NCBI GenBank assembly: GCA_964017185.1
Contig: OZ024871.1
Coordinates: 26,388,488-26,452,487 of the forward strand
Source: Rugalucina vietnamica
Lineage: Eukaryota > Mollusca > Bivalvia > Lucinida > Lucinidae
Direction of reading: 5' to 3'
DNA length: 64,000 nt
The notes below the pieces were generated by a model. The model ran no database searches, was not told the DNA's origin, and saw only the letters and a list, made by a program, of their open reading frames with translations. A program made the position numbers and the translations under genes. Below, piece by piece: positions 10,176 to 20,228 of this stretch. Positions within the stretch are counted from its first letter, which is position 1. The number at the start of each line of letters is the position of its first letter.

Positions 10176-10791
10176 TAGGATATAACTTAAATGTTATGCG
10201 ACAGTCTGCATGCTTATTTTTCAACCCAATCATGGTTGATAACTATGCTGCCTTCTTTAATTGCACGCCGGTCACCCGGTGGGTCGGGCGTCAGACTCTA
10301 TGATGGTCCCGACATAAAGCTATTCATTTTAGTTGGTTGGGGCCGGAGCTTCTTGTCTGTTGCTTGGCCCACCGAGGTCCAACTGGTGTTTTTTCTTTTG
10401 CTCCGGAGTAAGAAAGTTATTGTGCGCCCAGGGATGTCCATCGTCGGGCAGCTTACTCAATCTGTGAGTCCTCGTTTTTGATTCATCACGGAGTTTATTT
10501 GTTTGTCCATGATGATTCATTGACTAGTTAGAGATTCACCACGAGGACCGAACAACTACCTAAATGTTGTGAACCACTGCAGAAGCTGAGGGTGAGGTTA
10601 GGTACCTGTAAAATCGATTTAAGCCCGCCAGTTATTTTATATTACTGATCGTTCCAAGGCGATACTTCTGTGGTGGTTCTAATTGTTTTATGTCTCGGTG
10701 TTTAAAACAAATCGTGCTGTTGGCGCCTTATGTATGTTATCATATTTTTAGTTAAGTTTAGGTAACTGAGTTCCCACCTATTGGGAAGATA
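10176..10791 (+). mobile_element. Retroelement 3' part, first segment (interrupted)
   Basis: In plus orientation this holds the last codons of the RT frame (the family's NVMRQSAC peptide is readable at about 10192-10215) and the conserved 3' tail, as in 25200-25780. Its 3' continuation resumes at 11603 after an 811-bp insertion. It has no RT catalytic region. Frames at 10191-10481 and 10329-10520 are shadows of this tail. Confidence 0.85.
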
Positions 10792-10972
10792 TTGTCCAAA
10801 AATATTCACCAGACGTTGACCTTTATGCATTGTATAAATTAAGTCGCTATGACGCTGTATAATAAATTATCGATATTATCGTAATTGATTCGTGCACCTT
10901 CGGTAAGACTCGATAAAGTACGCGAAGAATGTGTACCCAATATATAAGCAGTTTGCTACATCGTGTATCACA

Positions 10973-11045
10973 AGGACCTTAGCTCAGTGGTTAGGACACT
11001 GGATTTGTAACATGAGGATCCCTCGTTCGAATCTCATAGAAGGTG
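10973..11045 (+). tRNA. tRNA-like sequence (Thr-like, UGU), probably a pseudogene
   Basis: A 73-nt stretch with TAGCTCAGTGGTTAGGACAC as D arm and box A, ATTTGTAA as a possible anticodon loop (UGU) and CGTTCGAATC as box B. The acceptor ends pair only partly (ACCT with AGGT), and the anticodon and T stems contain mismatches. It lies inside a transposon. I read it as a tRNA-derived module, not a functional gene. Confidence 0.45.
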
Positions 11046-11385
11046 AAAAATATATTTTTCTTTTTATTTTATTAAATAAATTGCACATCACGTTTTAGCA
11101 AAAACAATCGCACGGAGAACATGATATTCTTGCTTTATTGCACTTTTCATGTGCCATATCGTGCAACATAAGGGTTTTCAAATACAACCATATCGCACTG
11201 GTCATCAACCTCAGAGATGACTCTTCCGACCAGAGAGATAGAGAGACAGAGAAAAAAAAACATACACAAAATTGACCAAAATCAAATTATTTAATACGAT
11301 AGAGAATGAATAGGGTACATAAGAAATAATAATAAAAAATGCGATCATTAGTGGGACTCGGTAAAATGAAAAGTAATGTAATTCT

Positions 11386-11424
11386 TAATCTGCGTGCTCT
11401 ACCATTTGAGCTATGCAGTCCTGA
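11386..11424 (-). tRNA. tRNA 5'-half-like fragment
   Basis: On the minus strand, GCATAGCTCAAATGGTAGAG resembles a tRNA D arm and box A. No T arm or box B follows, so only the 5' half is present. It lies inside the 811-bp TIR element. Confidence 0.35.
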
Positions 11425-11602
11425 ACAATTTCTTGGGATAGCAACTTTATATACCGATACATTTACCTTGCTAATAATCGCGAAGAGTCACGATGATGAA
11501 CGAGCAATCACGAAGCGGTCCGAAGATATATTTAGAATTGCAACGAACTATAATTATATACTAATAGAGTTCACCCAACACCAGGTGAATATTTTTGGAC
11601 TA

Positions 11603-11746
11603 TAGCTGCTCATTCGGCTTACGATAGGTTTTCATGGTATCAGTACCTCATTGTTAATTCAGTTTTTTCCCACCTCGGTTTTTGGAGTGGGAATCTTTTT
11701 CTGATTGCGTCTTTTCCTGATCGTTGCCTACTTTACCTTTTTAAGT
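11603..11746 (+). mobile_element. Retroelement 3' tail, second segment
   Basis: Continuation of 10176-10791 after the nested insertion. It runs from the GCTGCTCATTCGGCTTACGA word to the element terminus at CGTTGCCTACTTTACCTTTT. It is about the same length as the equivalent part of the copy at 25797-25940. Confidence 0.88.
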
Positions 11747-12354
11747 TCAGTTCAGACGGCCTTTTTGTTTGGACATAAAACAATATGCAAATTAACCAGT
11801 GATAAAAAAGTTTTATACTCACCTTACAAAAACATTAAATCAGCATTTTGGTTTGTTCATTAAATTCCCAGCAAAATTAATTATTTAGATTGATCAAAGC
11901 AGCAGACTACAATTACTTGTGATATATTTTTGAAATTAACACCTGCTAGGATATTTTTGTCTCTGACAGTTGACACCCAGCTCGTCACTTCATTATATGG
12001 AATGAGGCATTAGGTGTACACTTCCATTAGCTAAATACAGAACTGATCGATATTTCCAGACAGCTAAGATGTACTAGTACTGAGATAGAAGGCACACAAA
12101 GGGATATATGCTTGTCTGATGGATAAGAAAAAAGTGACGCCATATGTTGAAAATATAGTTCGCAATTCTTCATTCTGGGACTCAAAGAACCATGTTGAGT
12201 GTTATGATGCTAGTTAACGATATATGGTTATATGTGCACACTGTCACATCAAAAGCAAGGTATGCGAAATGTGACGGTCATGTTCAAGCCAGGTGTAAGA
12301 CAAGTAGAAGCTATCATTAAATTAAACGTGACACGTGTCATTTAGCAAAAGACG
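11747..12354. other. Non-genic stretch
   Basis: I see no gene, no clear element ends and no match to other parts of the window. Confidence 0.4.
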
Positions 12355-12545
12355 GAAGTTGTAAATGTCAGAATATAATTGCACATGCATTTTTCCAGCC
12401 GCACGGGTTATCAATTCTTTAACAATACAAGATAATTATAATAACAAGTGAAACCTGTCAAATGTCACATGTTATCTGAGAAGCCACACATACAGTCTCT
12501 AGGAAATCTTGTTACCGAAGACAATCAGAGAGGCTGATAACGCGT
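12355..12545 (-). repeat. Interspersed repeat family D
   Basis: In reverse complement this resembles 21840-21950, 22440-22555, 60167-60280 and 60549-60655. The shared words include ACATTTGACAGGTTTCACTT and TATCTTGTATTGT followed by TTGATAAC. In blocks A and A' the family occurs as a direct pair between two hammerhead motifs, so it may be part of the ribozyme-bearing element. Confidence 0.6.
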
Positions 12546-12939
12546 TTAATTAAGCCAAGTTCCAATTAAGCCTGTGATTTGCTATGGGTGCGACTCTGTT
12601 TTCGAAAGATCGGGCTTCATCAACACCACATATCGCAGCGTTCTGTTTATTGTCTACGCGCCAGCGCCTAGACTACTCTAAAGTTGAAGACTGACCTACT
12701 TACATAATTAAATTACAAGACAACTCATACATCTCTCTACAACTGCAACTGCACGTTTGAGTCTAGTGGCTTGACCATCGTTTTAGTAGGATTCCGGGTC
12801 GTTTCGCCAAGGGCCGTGTAAACACCCAAAAACACCCATGCAAACCTCACTTTGGTTGGTAACATTTGTACCAATGGTGCAGTAGGTACCAAAAGTGGGG
12901 CAAATTGTTAAATTCGTGGAACTGGTGCATGATTGCAAC

Positions 12940-13112
12940 AACGGAATGAAATGAACCGATGGTATTGTGACGCTATATGGTCGGGTATGAAAGCTTTGAC
13001 CGCGCCCCAGCTGCCGTGTAGCCAATTACATTCTATCCAAGCCACAACGGAATGAAATGAACCGACAATATTGTGACGGTCGATTGTCAGGTATGAATGC
13101 TTTGACCGCGCA
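12940..13112 (+). repeat. Short direct repeat, two ~70-bp copies
   Basis: 12940-13010 and 13045-13112 share CGGAATGAAATGAACCGA and GAATGCTTTGACCGCGC-like words in the same order, about 104 bp apart. It is noncoding. The minus-strand frame 12783-13025 crosses it and is not protein-like. Confidence 0.75.
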
Positions 13113-13503
13113 GCGTTTTATTTCTATTCAGCCAAATGAACCAGGATGACAGATTCTTTGACATTCTAGTTTTTATATGCGAAGCGTAGACCAACCTTTT
13201 TGTTAAAGCTTATACTTGTAATGAGAGTCTTTCAGTTGAAAAAAAAGTCAAGATACATACTTTGTCCAGCTTTGGACCAAATGCAACATAACAAACGTTA
13301 TCTGCTGGATTATCTTAATTCATTATCTGTACATTATGACTTTTTTGTATGTAAAATATGGTCTCAACATCATGATAACATGTCCTTGAAATCTATGCCC
13401 CCCTAATGCCCCAATTTTATAAAGTGAAAATGAGGTTTACAGGAGTAAACATTTTTTTTTTTATTTTTGCTCTAAAACAATCATTGTTTTGAACAAAATA
13501 ATG
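13113..13503. other. Non-genic stretch with fold-back remnant
   Basis: A short plus frame at 13200-13406 has no recognisable motif. Near 13455-13505, TTTTTGCTCTAAAACAAT and ATTGTTTTGAACAAAAT form a weak inverted pair like the fold-back family. Confidence 0.4.

Positions 13504-13540
<37 letters not shown>
13504..13540. repeat. Poly-A tract (~37 bp)
   Basis: A homopolymer adjoining the fold-back remnant. Confidence 0.95.
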
Positions 13541-13541
<1 letters not shown>

Positions 13542-13794
13542 ACTTGTTTTCCCCCCAATGAATTTTCAGTTTTTATAGCTCGGAAATAATCTCTGTTTAT
13601 TGCATATGCCTGCTTTCGTAATGAAAATCATTTATGCTAGAATGTAAATCTCTGATTTACCCAGTTGTTTTGTCTAAACAGAATCAGCCCCTAATACAGT
13701 TAGCCCTAAATTATACCATTGATTCCAAATTTAACAAAATCAAACGCCTTTTGGTCGCATGCCTCTGAGAATTCGTGGTTTTATATTAAATGTA

Positions 13795-13882
13795 TGTTTC
13801 CCAACTTGGTGTTTGGACTGGGAATTTCTTTCTGATTGCGCCATGTCCTGATAATTGCTTACTTTTACCATTTTAAATTAAA
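13795..13882 (+). mobile_element. Retroelement tail end fragment
   Basis: TTTCCCAACTTGGTGTTTGG to GATAATTGCTTACTTTTACC matches the last ~90 bp of the retroelement tail in plus orientation, considerably diverged. Confidence 0.65.
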
Positions 13883-14096
13883 TGCATTTGACATAAATTC
13901 ATAACGACAATATGCAATAGTAGCATAGAAAACAAGCAAACATCTGCTTGTATGTAGTTCGTTGTAATGGAGATACACACAACATTGACGAAAATGCTTT
14001 TGTTAAAAGTTCACAACAGTATACTGCGTTTTGAATATTTTAATTTCACAGTTCATATCACATTCACAGATTTAACGAGGACCACCACTGATATTT

Positions 14097-14295
14097 TTAA
14101 AAAGTCTGTAAAACCGATTTAAGACCCCAGTAATCTTAGATATTAAGTTTTTAGATATTTTAGTTAAGTTCGGGGAAATGAGTGGCCGCCTATTGAAAAA
14201 AAAGCTGTAATACATTTTCCCCACCTCGGTTTTCGGAGTGGGATTTTCTTTCTGATTGCGTCATTTCTGATTGCTTACTTCTACCGTTTGAAAAG
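14097..14295 (+). mobile_element. Retroelement tail fragment
   Basis: A plus-orientation tail copy with an internal deletion. The words GTAAAACCGATTTAAGACC, GTGGCCGCCTATTGAAAA and CCCCACCTCGGTTTTCGGAG are in family order. It has no RT portion. Confidence 0.75.
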
Positions 14296-14410
14296 TGACA
14301 TAGAGGTAATATATAAAATTTGTTCGGATACAGGAAAAACAGTTATTTGAAACTCTGCAGTTATGTTTGCGACAACACTAAGTGGCTTCCTGATGAACTC
14401 GACCACAATC

Positions 14411-14643
14411 GAGGCTTGTTTAGGGTATTTTGGGATACGGGATATTCACCCATTTTTATTTTGGGATATGGGATATTGACCCTATTTATTTTGGGATATG
14501 GGATATTCAGGAATTTTGGGATATGGGATATTGGAATTTATTTTAGGATACGAGTTAAATTAATTTTGGGATATGGGATATGTTGGACGGTTTATTTTGG
14601 GATATGAGATATTGCCTACCCCCCCCCCCCCTAACCAAGCCTC
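14411..14643. mobile_element. 233-bp MITE with internal minisatellite and 6-bp target duplication
   Basis: The ends are GAGGCTTGTTTAGGG and, inverted, GAGGCTTGGTTAGGGG. Perfect 6-bp direct repeats ACAATC flank it at 14405-14410 and 14644-14649. The interior is an irregular minisatellite of TTTTGGGATATGGGATATT units, about six copies. The ends, target-duplication length and the plan of the internal repeat match the 210-bp element at 22078-22287, so I place both in one family. The plus frame 14320-14607 runs through the minisatellite and is spurious. Confidence 0.85.
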
Positions 14644-14649
14644 ACAATC

Positions 14650-15204
14650 ACGATTTTGATGTTGCTATATGTCCATTTCAAAATATTTGCAATTTGAAAT
14701 TAAGCTGTATGGCGAGAAATCCATTAACAACACTAAGAAGACATCAAATTGATGTTCTTTTCGTTTTCAAATAGCTATAAAATAATATTTCTAAAGATTC
14801 AATGGCTAGCTTTATACTCAGGGAATTTTCTCCCTAATTTCATTTTGCTTTTATGGATTCCGTTGTCCTATTATCTTTGTCTGTATCTGTTCCAACGTTC
14901 TCTATGGAAAAAGATAAATAATGTAAATTGCCATAAGCCAAAAAGGCATGAAGGTTTGTTTTGATCGTTTAGCCATTGAGCAATCTTATAAGGTCCATGA
15001 AGTCAGACAGAAAACTAATGACTGAGAGTTAGCTTAACAAATGCGGCGGTAACAATATTAGATGGATTCACAGTGGAAGCAACATTACTTCTGTCAGTTT
15101 AAGTTCTGCTATCGGACATGTTTCAAATTTACTATGTCTTTACGTGCCAAAAAAATCGTAGCTAGATAAATAGGAAGATCGGGGAAAAATCAAAAACTAG
15201 GTTA
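14650..15204. other. Non-genic stretch
   Basis: I see no gene or element terminus. The words near 14640-14800 resemble the reverse complement of 34440-34580 (both contain the ATTAACAAC / GTTGTTAATG theme), suggesting a shared old repeat. Confidence 0.4.
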
Positions 15205-15440
15205 GAGTAGGTAATGCTCAGGAAATGTCGCAATCAGAAAGATATTCCCGCTCCGAAAACCGAGGTGGGAAAAAACTTAATTGTCAATTATTTACTTATA
15301 CTAAGAAAACATATCGTAAACCGAGTGAGCAACTTTATCCAGATAGGCGGCCACTGCGTTACCAGAACTTAACTGAATCAAAAACGAGAACATTCAGATA
15401 CAATAAGCTTCCCGACAATGGAGATCCCTGGGCGACAAAC
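15205..15440 (-). mobile_element. Retroelement tail fragment with internal deletion
   Basis: RT-minus orientation. It starts at the tail terminus (GGTAATGCTCAGGAAATG) and jumps from the AACTTAACTG region directly to the CTTCCCGACAATGGAGATCC region, skipping the middle of the tail. The frame at 15225-15566 is a shadow. Confidence 0.75.
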
Positions 15441-15490
15441 AACATTGGGGGTCACGGAAGCAGATATCCGCTTTGGTTATTTTTTTTTTC

Positions 15491-16700
15491 ATTCCCAATC
15501 CAAAAAACTGAGGTGGGAAAAACTAAATTAACAATCAGGTACTTCTTCCATGAAAACATATCGTAAGCCGAATGAGCCCTTATTTTCCCAATAGGTGGTC
15601 TCTCAGTAACCTAAACTTAACAAAAAATATGAAAACATACATCAGGCGCCAACAGCACAAAAATTTTAAACACCGAAACATAAAACAAAAAGAACCACCA
15701 CAGCCTTGGAACGACCAGTAATATAAAATTACTTATAAACTTAATTTGAAGAGTATATCTCAAAAGTTGATACTTTAAAGGTATGACATATTGAAGTTCA
15801 TGACTCTTAATTCTATAGATCGTCTAGCATGAGCACGAAATTAACAAAATGTATGAACACGTATATAAGGTGCAAATAGCGCAAAAATTCTACACCAAAA
15901 CATAAAACAATTTGAACCACAAAGAAAATTTCACCTTGAAACGATCATTTATAAAATTACTGGCGGGCTTAAATCGATTTTACATGGCCATAACCTCAGC
16001 CTTAGCCTCTGTAGCCAGATAGTTTAGTTAGTTGTTTGGTCTTCGTGATGAATCTCTGACTGTAATGTTGTTTTGTAAACATGTCGTTGCAAAAGTCATT
16101 TTGGTTCCGTGTTCCATTAACTATAGGTTTAAACGGGACAAAGTTGGTTACGGGGAGGTGATAATCAACAATGCGGTCACTGGAAGCAATGAATCATCAA
16201 GGACAAATAAATAAATAAATAAATAAATAAATAAATGAGCCGCCTCGTGTGAAAACCAACAATCTGCATAGGCGAAAACAAGTACGCAGATCAGCTTCGC
16301 GGTAACCGCGAAGCTGATCAGCGCCTTTGTTTTCGCTACTCGGATAGTACAATTCCTCTTCTTCTTAAATCCGAAATTTCAAGCTTCTAGCTCTTTTCTG
16401 TGCTTGTACAGGCCGGTTTGTGTCGGACCTGTTCGGAAACCACATTGTTGGTTTTCCCACGAGGCGGCTCAAATAAATGAATCATAATAACCAACATGAT
16501 GAATCATAATAACCAACATGAGGACTCCTGGATACAATAAGCTGGCTGACGATTGGAGACCCCTGGAAAGCAGAAGAATGCCTCTGAAAATCTGGAGCCA
16601 GTTGAACCCCCACTGGGTCAACCAACAGACAAGAGGCTCCGGCCCAACCAACTAAAATTAAATGCTTTAAGTCGAGTCCATCATAGAGTCTAACGCCGAA
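15491..16700 (-). mobile_element. Retroelement 3' tail, long copy, interrupted by a MITE
   Basis: A conserved tail in RT-minus orientation, from the word CCAAAAAACTGAGGTGGG to the GAGTCCATCATAGAGTCTAA region near the RT stop. It is interrupted at 16237-16470 by a hairpin MITE and contains an (AAAT)n microsatellite at 16205-16236. The sister copy is 53937-54950. It has no RT catalytic sequence. Confidence 0.85.
16237..16470 (+). mobile_element. 234-bp hairpin MITE, GAGCCGCC family, copy 1
   Basis: The terminal inverted repeats are GAGCCGCCTCGTG... and its inverse ...CACGAGGCGGCTC, continuing through AAAACCAACAAT. Near the centre is a long perfect palindrome (AGATCAGCTTCGCGG / CCGCGAAGCTGATC) that could extrude as a cruciform. 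The flanks are AAATAAAT on both sides, but they lie in an (AAAT)n microsatellite, so the target duplication (up to 8 bp) is only suggestive. The equivalent place in block A' (about 54735) lacks it. Confidence 0.88.
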
Positions 16701-17081
16701 TCATATATATACTTTGCGTGAAAATAATATTTGGAGAATAGAAGACTATTTTTCACTGCTAGTATCTTTTCTTATATCGAAATCAAATGTCTACAAACGT
16801 ATCGCATATGATTTCAGATACACGTATACAAATTTATTTTGGGGGAATTTTAGAAATTGCTTAGAAATCGTTCCAAAATAATCATTTTTATTCCAATACC
16901 AAACTTTTCGTGAAATCTTAAACAGAAAGACACGTTTGGTGCAAACAATTGGTCTATGGAGTTTTTTGCGTGATTCTACAACCTTAAAAGGTTACACTCG
17001 TATAAGATTTTACAATTTGGTTTTTACTATATTCCATGCACATATGACGTTCTTTCTTATTTTCGCAAGACTATGCCTATC

Positions 17082-17082
<1 letters not shown>

Positions 17083-17117
<35 letters not shown>
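17083..17117. repeat. Poly-T tract (~35 bp)
   Basis: A homopolymer inside the part shared with A'. The A' counterpart near 55330 has no such run, so it expanded in A or was lost in A'. Three frames crossing it are spurious. Confidence 0.95.
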
Positions 17118-17480
17118 CCAGTTCCTATTTTTGTTTCTGTTGTGCCAATTCCTGGTCGTTGTTGGTTGTTCATCTGGAAAAGCGGGGGAACAGCCTTGTC
17201 TCGTGAACAAAATCTTTTCTTTCATTCTTGGGATCCCATGTTAAAATCAATTTTGAGGTACGATTGGTGCTTGTTCTTGTGCATCTACATGTAGACATTG
17301 GCTTCCTGTTTTACAGTTTAAAGCAAAATAAATAGGGCGATCACCTGACAATCATTTCTCAATAAATGAAAAATGCATTTTTCAAATCGATCTGATCAGG
17401 CGAAAATCACATTGTCTGTGATAAGAATTTTAATGTGTCAAAATTCCGAATACCCTTGAACAATGCAATGAAAGTAAATT

Positions 17481-17715
17481 GAGCCGCCATGGGAAAACCA
17501 ACAATCTGCATAGGTAAAAACAAAGGCGCAGATCAGCTTCGCAGAAACTGCAAAGCTGATATCCGCGCCTTTGTTTTCGCTACACGGATAGTACAATTCC
17601 TCTACTTTCTAAATTCAAAATTTCCAGCCTCTAACAATCTTTTTGTGACTGTACAGGCCGGTTTGTGTCAGACCTGGTCGAAAACCAAATTGTTGGTTTT
17701 GTCACGCACACGCTC
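17481..17715 (+). mobile_element. GAGCCGCC-family hairpin MITE, copy 2 (decayed right end)
   Basis: 235 bp, with the left end GAGCCGCCATGGGAAAACC, the central palindrome decayed to AGATCAGCTTCGCAGAAAC, and the right end mutated to TTTTGTCACGCACACGCTC. AAATT lies directly outside both ends. The plus frame 17489-17722 is the element itself, not a protein. Confidence 0.82.
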
Positions 17716-18022
17716 AAATTAAAAACTGTGCACTAAGTCTTACGGAAGTTTTATTTGGTCGCGTTTTCTAACAAGCACGCACAGTCTTAAAATGAACGAC
17801 TGAATGACATCGTTATTTCCGATTGCTTCATCATAAACAGTGTTCTATATGGCACATTGAACTATCCGTCATTCAATTGAATTTTATAAAGTAAGAAAAT
17901 AAGGCATAGACGTTGGCACAATCAAATCTAAAGCCCAAACCCAGACACAAGAAATGGCATTACTAACATCGCAAAAGTACAAACCGCATGGCGAGCAAGA
18001 TGACTAGCTCTCTCTTAACAAT
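17716..18022. other. Non-genic stretch private to block A
   Basis: I see no gene or repeat edge here. A' lacks this sequence. Confidence 0.4.
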
Positions 18023-19088
18023 GTACAAGTAGACAATGATCAGGAAATGGAGAAATCAGAAAGAAATTCCCACTCCACAAATCGCAGGATGGAAAAGAAA
18101 AACACAACTAAAATGACACTTACTATAGGTACTTATACCAAGAAAACATATCGTCAGTCGAGAGAGCAGCTATTTCCCAAAAGGCGGCCAATCAGTTACC
18201 CGAACTTAACTAAAATATAATAACGTACATAAGGCTCAAACAGCACAAAAATCGACCCCAAAACACAAAACAAATATAACCACAACAGAAGTATCGCCTT
18301 GGAACGACCAGTAATATAAAATAACAGGTGGCTTAAACCGGTTTTACAGGCGTCTAACCTCATCCTTCTGCAGTGGTTCATAACATTTAGTTAGTTGTTC
18401 GATTCTTGTGGTGAATACTTCTAACTAATGGTTGCGGACATCAACATGGCAGTGACGTCAGAAATTTACCGTTAGAAATCTGAATGGTGTGTCAGTTCCT
18501 ATTGGTCAAATGTATTTATTTCATTCATATTTCTAACGGTAAATTTGTGACGTCACTGTCATGTTGATGGCCGCGACCTGTAGTCAATAAATCATCAAGG
18601 ACAAACAAATAAATTATGATTACCACCATGATAAATAAAAAACGATGACTCACAGATTGAGTAAGCTGTCCGACGAGTGAGATCCCTGGGCGCCGATTCA
18701 TTTACTAAAACCCGGGGCAAAAGAAAAACACCAGTTGAACCCCGGTGTGGGCCAAGCAACAGACACTAAGCTCCGGCCCCAACCAACTAAAATGAATAGC
18801 TTTATGTCGGGGCCATCATAGAGTCTTACGCCCGACCCATCGGCGTGCAATTAAAGAAGGCATCATAGTTATTACCCATGATTAGGTTAAAAACTAAGCA
18901 TGCTGGCTGTCGCATAACATTCAAGTTATAACATATACGTAACGTGTTATGACTTTTCTGAATTGAAAAGAAAAGAAAAAACATTCCTTCCTACATAAGT
19001 TTCTTAAAGTAAACCAGGTCACCATAAAATTCTGGTTCCGAAAGGTACTCACGTAAAAGCGTCTTCAGCCCAACTGGTTGGTAATCAG
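18023..19088 (-). mobile_element. 5'-truncated retroelement: tail plus RT C-terminus
   Basis: RT-minus orientation. The tail starts at TGTACAAGTAGACAATGATC, followed by the 3' region and, at about 18965-19085, codons for the RT C-terminus (GLKTLLREYLSEPEFYGDLV readable on the minus strand with frame breaks). The 5' end stops at a poly-A run (19089-19118). A 153-bp MITE interrupts the tail at 18428-18580. The sister copy is 55562-56474. Confidence 0.85.
18428..18580. mobile_element. 153-bp hairpin MITE with TA target duplication
   Basis: Long inverted ends (GGTTGCGGACATCAACATGG against GGTCGCGGCCATCAACATGA, continuing through CAGTGACGTCA and AATTTACCGTTAGAAAT). TA flanks both sides (18426-18427, 18581-18582), and removing it restores the retroelement tail. 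The copy in A' (55832-55970) shares the site, so the insertion predates the duplication. Confidence 0.85.

Positions 19089-19118
<30 letters not shown>
19089..19118. repeat. Poly-A tract (~30 bp)
   Basis: A homopolymer at the 5'-truncation point of the retroelement at 18023-19088. The equivalent tract in A' is 56475-56499. Confidence 0.95.
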
Positions 19119-19121
<3 letters not shown>

Positions 19122-19277
19122 CAACAGAGCAATCATAAACATAAAGATGAAATCTCATCTGAAAGCCGTAAAGAAATAACCCAAACTTTGTTATTAAGTT
19201 ATCTGAGGCGAGTGTCTGTTTGAGTGTCTGATGAAGCTCAGTTAATCACGATCTGAAATTATGGTGCGGTTACATAA

Positions 19278-19280
<3 letters not shown>

Positions 19281-19320
<40 letters not shown>
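19281..19320. repeat. (TG)20 microsatellite
   Basis: A pure dinucleotide repeat. The A' allele (56661-56688) is shorter by about six units. Confidence 0.95.
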
Positions 19321-19324
<4 letters not shown>

Positions 19325-19527
19325 AGCCTGATTCCGGAAGTCGGCTATGTTAATGTCGGGACTAGCGTCTGTTACTTTCTTTTCATTCAGGTATGTTCTC
19401 GTATTTACGATGCTGTCCCTGGAGTTGCGCACCTAAGCATTGTTTGGCTGTTTTGATTAGAAGAGAAACCCGGTCTGAATAAAAAAAAAATAATCCACTT
19501 TTTGCATGAACAATTATTACATACAAC

Positions 19528-19528
<1 letters not shown>

Positions 19529-19564
<36 letters not shown>
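19529..19564. repeat. Poly-A tract (~36 bp)
   Basis: The A' counterpart near 56891 has only seven A. The two overlapping minus-strand frames at 19383-19623 exist because of it and are spurious. Confidence 0.95.
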
Positions 19565-19566
<2 letters not shown>

Positions 19567-19974
19567 AATTTCGAAAATACAGAAATGATTTCTTGGAATT
19601 TCAACACAAGTTAAATCACCCACATGTTTATCCCCGACGTTATTATCAATTGTGAGTCCACTTTCATTTTTAGGGGTGTTAGGAGTGATTTTTATTTTAT
19701 TATCTGACTTTCGATGAAATTTATTTCTGCAAACAGAATAGCTCCATATGGGACGCCGCGTTCTGTGGCGTCACATGTGGGGCTATGCTTTTGCCTGTGT
19801 CCCATAAAAAGGACGCCAGGCTTATACGAGTAAATATCTGACGCATAATATTTGAAGCATTAGAACCCACCGACTGAACAAGGTCATCATTTGACAGCAA
19901 AAAAAAACAAAAAACGTTGAACATTTATTATAGAAGATATAGATAGTCATGTTACACGTATATGCTTTCTCTGC

Positions 19975-20085
19975 TACATGCCAGATTTCAAGATGAATAG
20001 GAGGTTTCTCTGGGAATTCTGTCGCAGTTAAATTAGCTTAAAAGAAGCCTTTACGAGGATATCCGATAACTCTGCTGACGAGATT
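19975..20085 (-). repeat. Repeat family C in block A
   Basis: Matches 925-1062 and, inverted, 28130-28290. It is flanked on the right by the fold-back hairpin region. The A' copy is 57305-57430. Confidence 0.55.
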
Positions 20086-20228
20086 GAAAAAAGCTACAAC
20101 AAAGGTCATTTTATATATTTTCATTCGCGTCGTTGCCTATCAGCATTTCATTACGAAAACACACCCATGCATTATACAGAAAATTTTTTGGTTGTAAAAA
20201 TGAAAATTTCCACTGGAAAAAAATTGAT

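Larger units (their letters stand above)
10792..11602. mobile_element. 811-bp TIR element with TA target duplication, nested in a retroelement tail
   Basis: The left end TTGTCCAAAAATATTCACC and the inverted right end TAGTCCAAAAATATTCACC agree in 18 of 19 bases. TA flanks both sides (10790-10791 and 11603-11604). Removing the element and one TA restores the uninterrupted retroelement tail (GGGAAGATAGCTGCTC against GGGAAAATAGCTGCTC elsewhere). A TA duplication fits the Tc1/mariner group. No transposase frame is present. Two tRNA-like modules lie inside (10973-11045 plus, 11386-11424 minus). Confidence 0.85.

Noticed and set aside
10973..11045. Functional tRNA-Thr gene
   Set aside because: Anticodon and T stems have several mismatches, the acceptor is only partly paired, and it lies inside a transposon. 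Kept only as tRNA-like.
14320..14607. 95-codon frame with repeated ILGYGI peptides
   Set aside because: It is a translation of the GGGATATGGGATATT minisatellite inside a MITE.
19214..19250. CTGATGA...GAAA as a possible hammerhead in TGTCTGATGAAGCTCAG
   Set aside because: The segment between CTGATGA and GAAA does not form a stem II, and no stem I partner follows a cleavage site.
19383..19623. Minus-strand frames with long phenylalanine runs (also 1665-1883, 16936-17294, 56316-56513)
   Set aside because: They depend on poly-A or poly-T tracts or are shadows of retroelement fragments. The tract at 19529 is almost absent in the A' copy.
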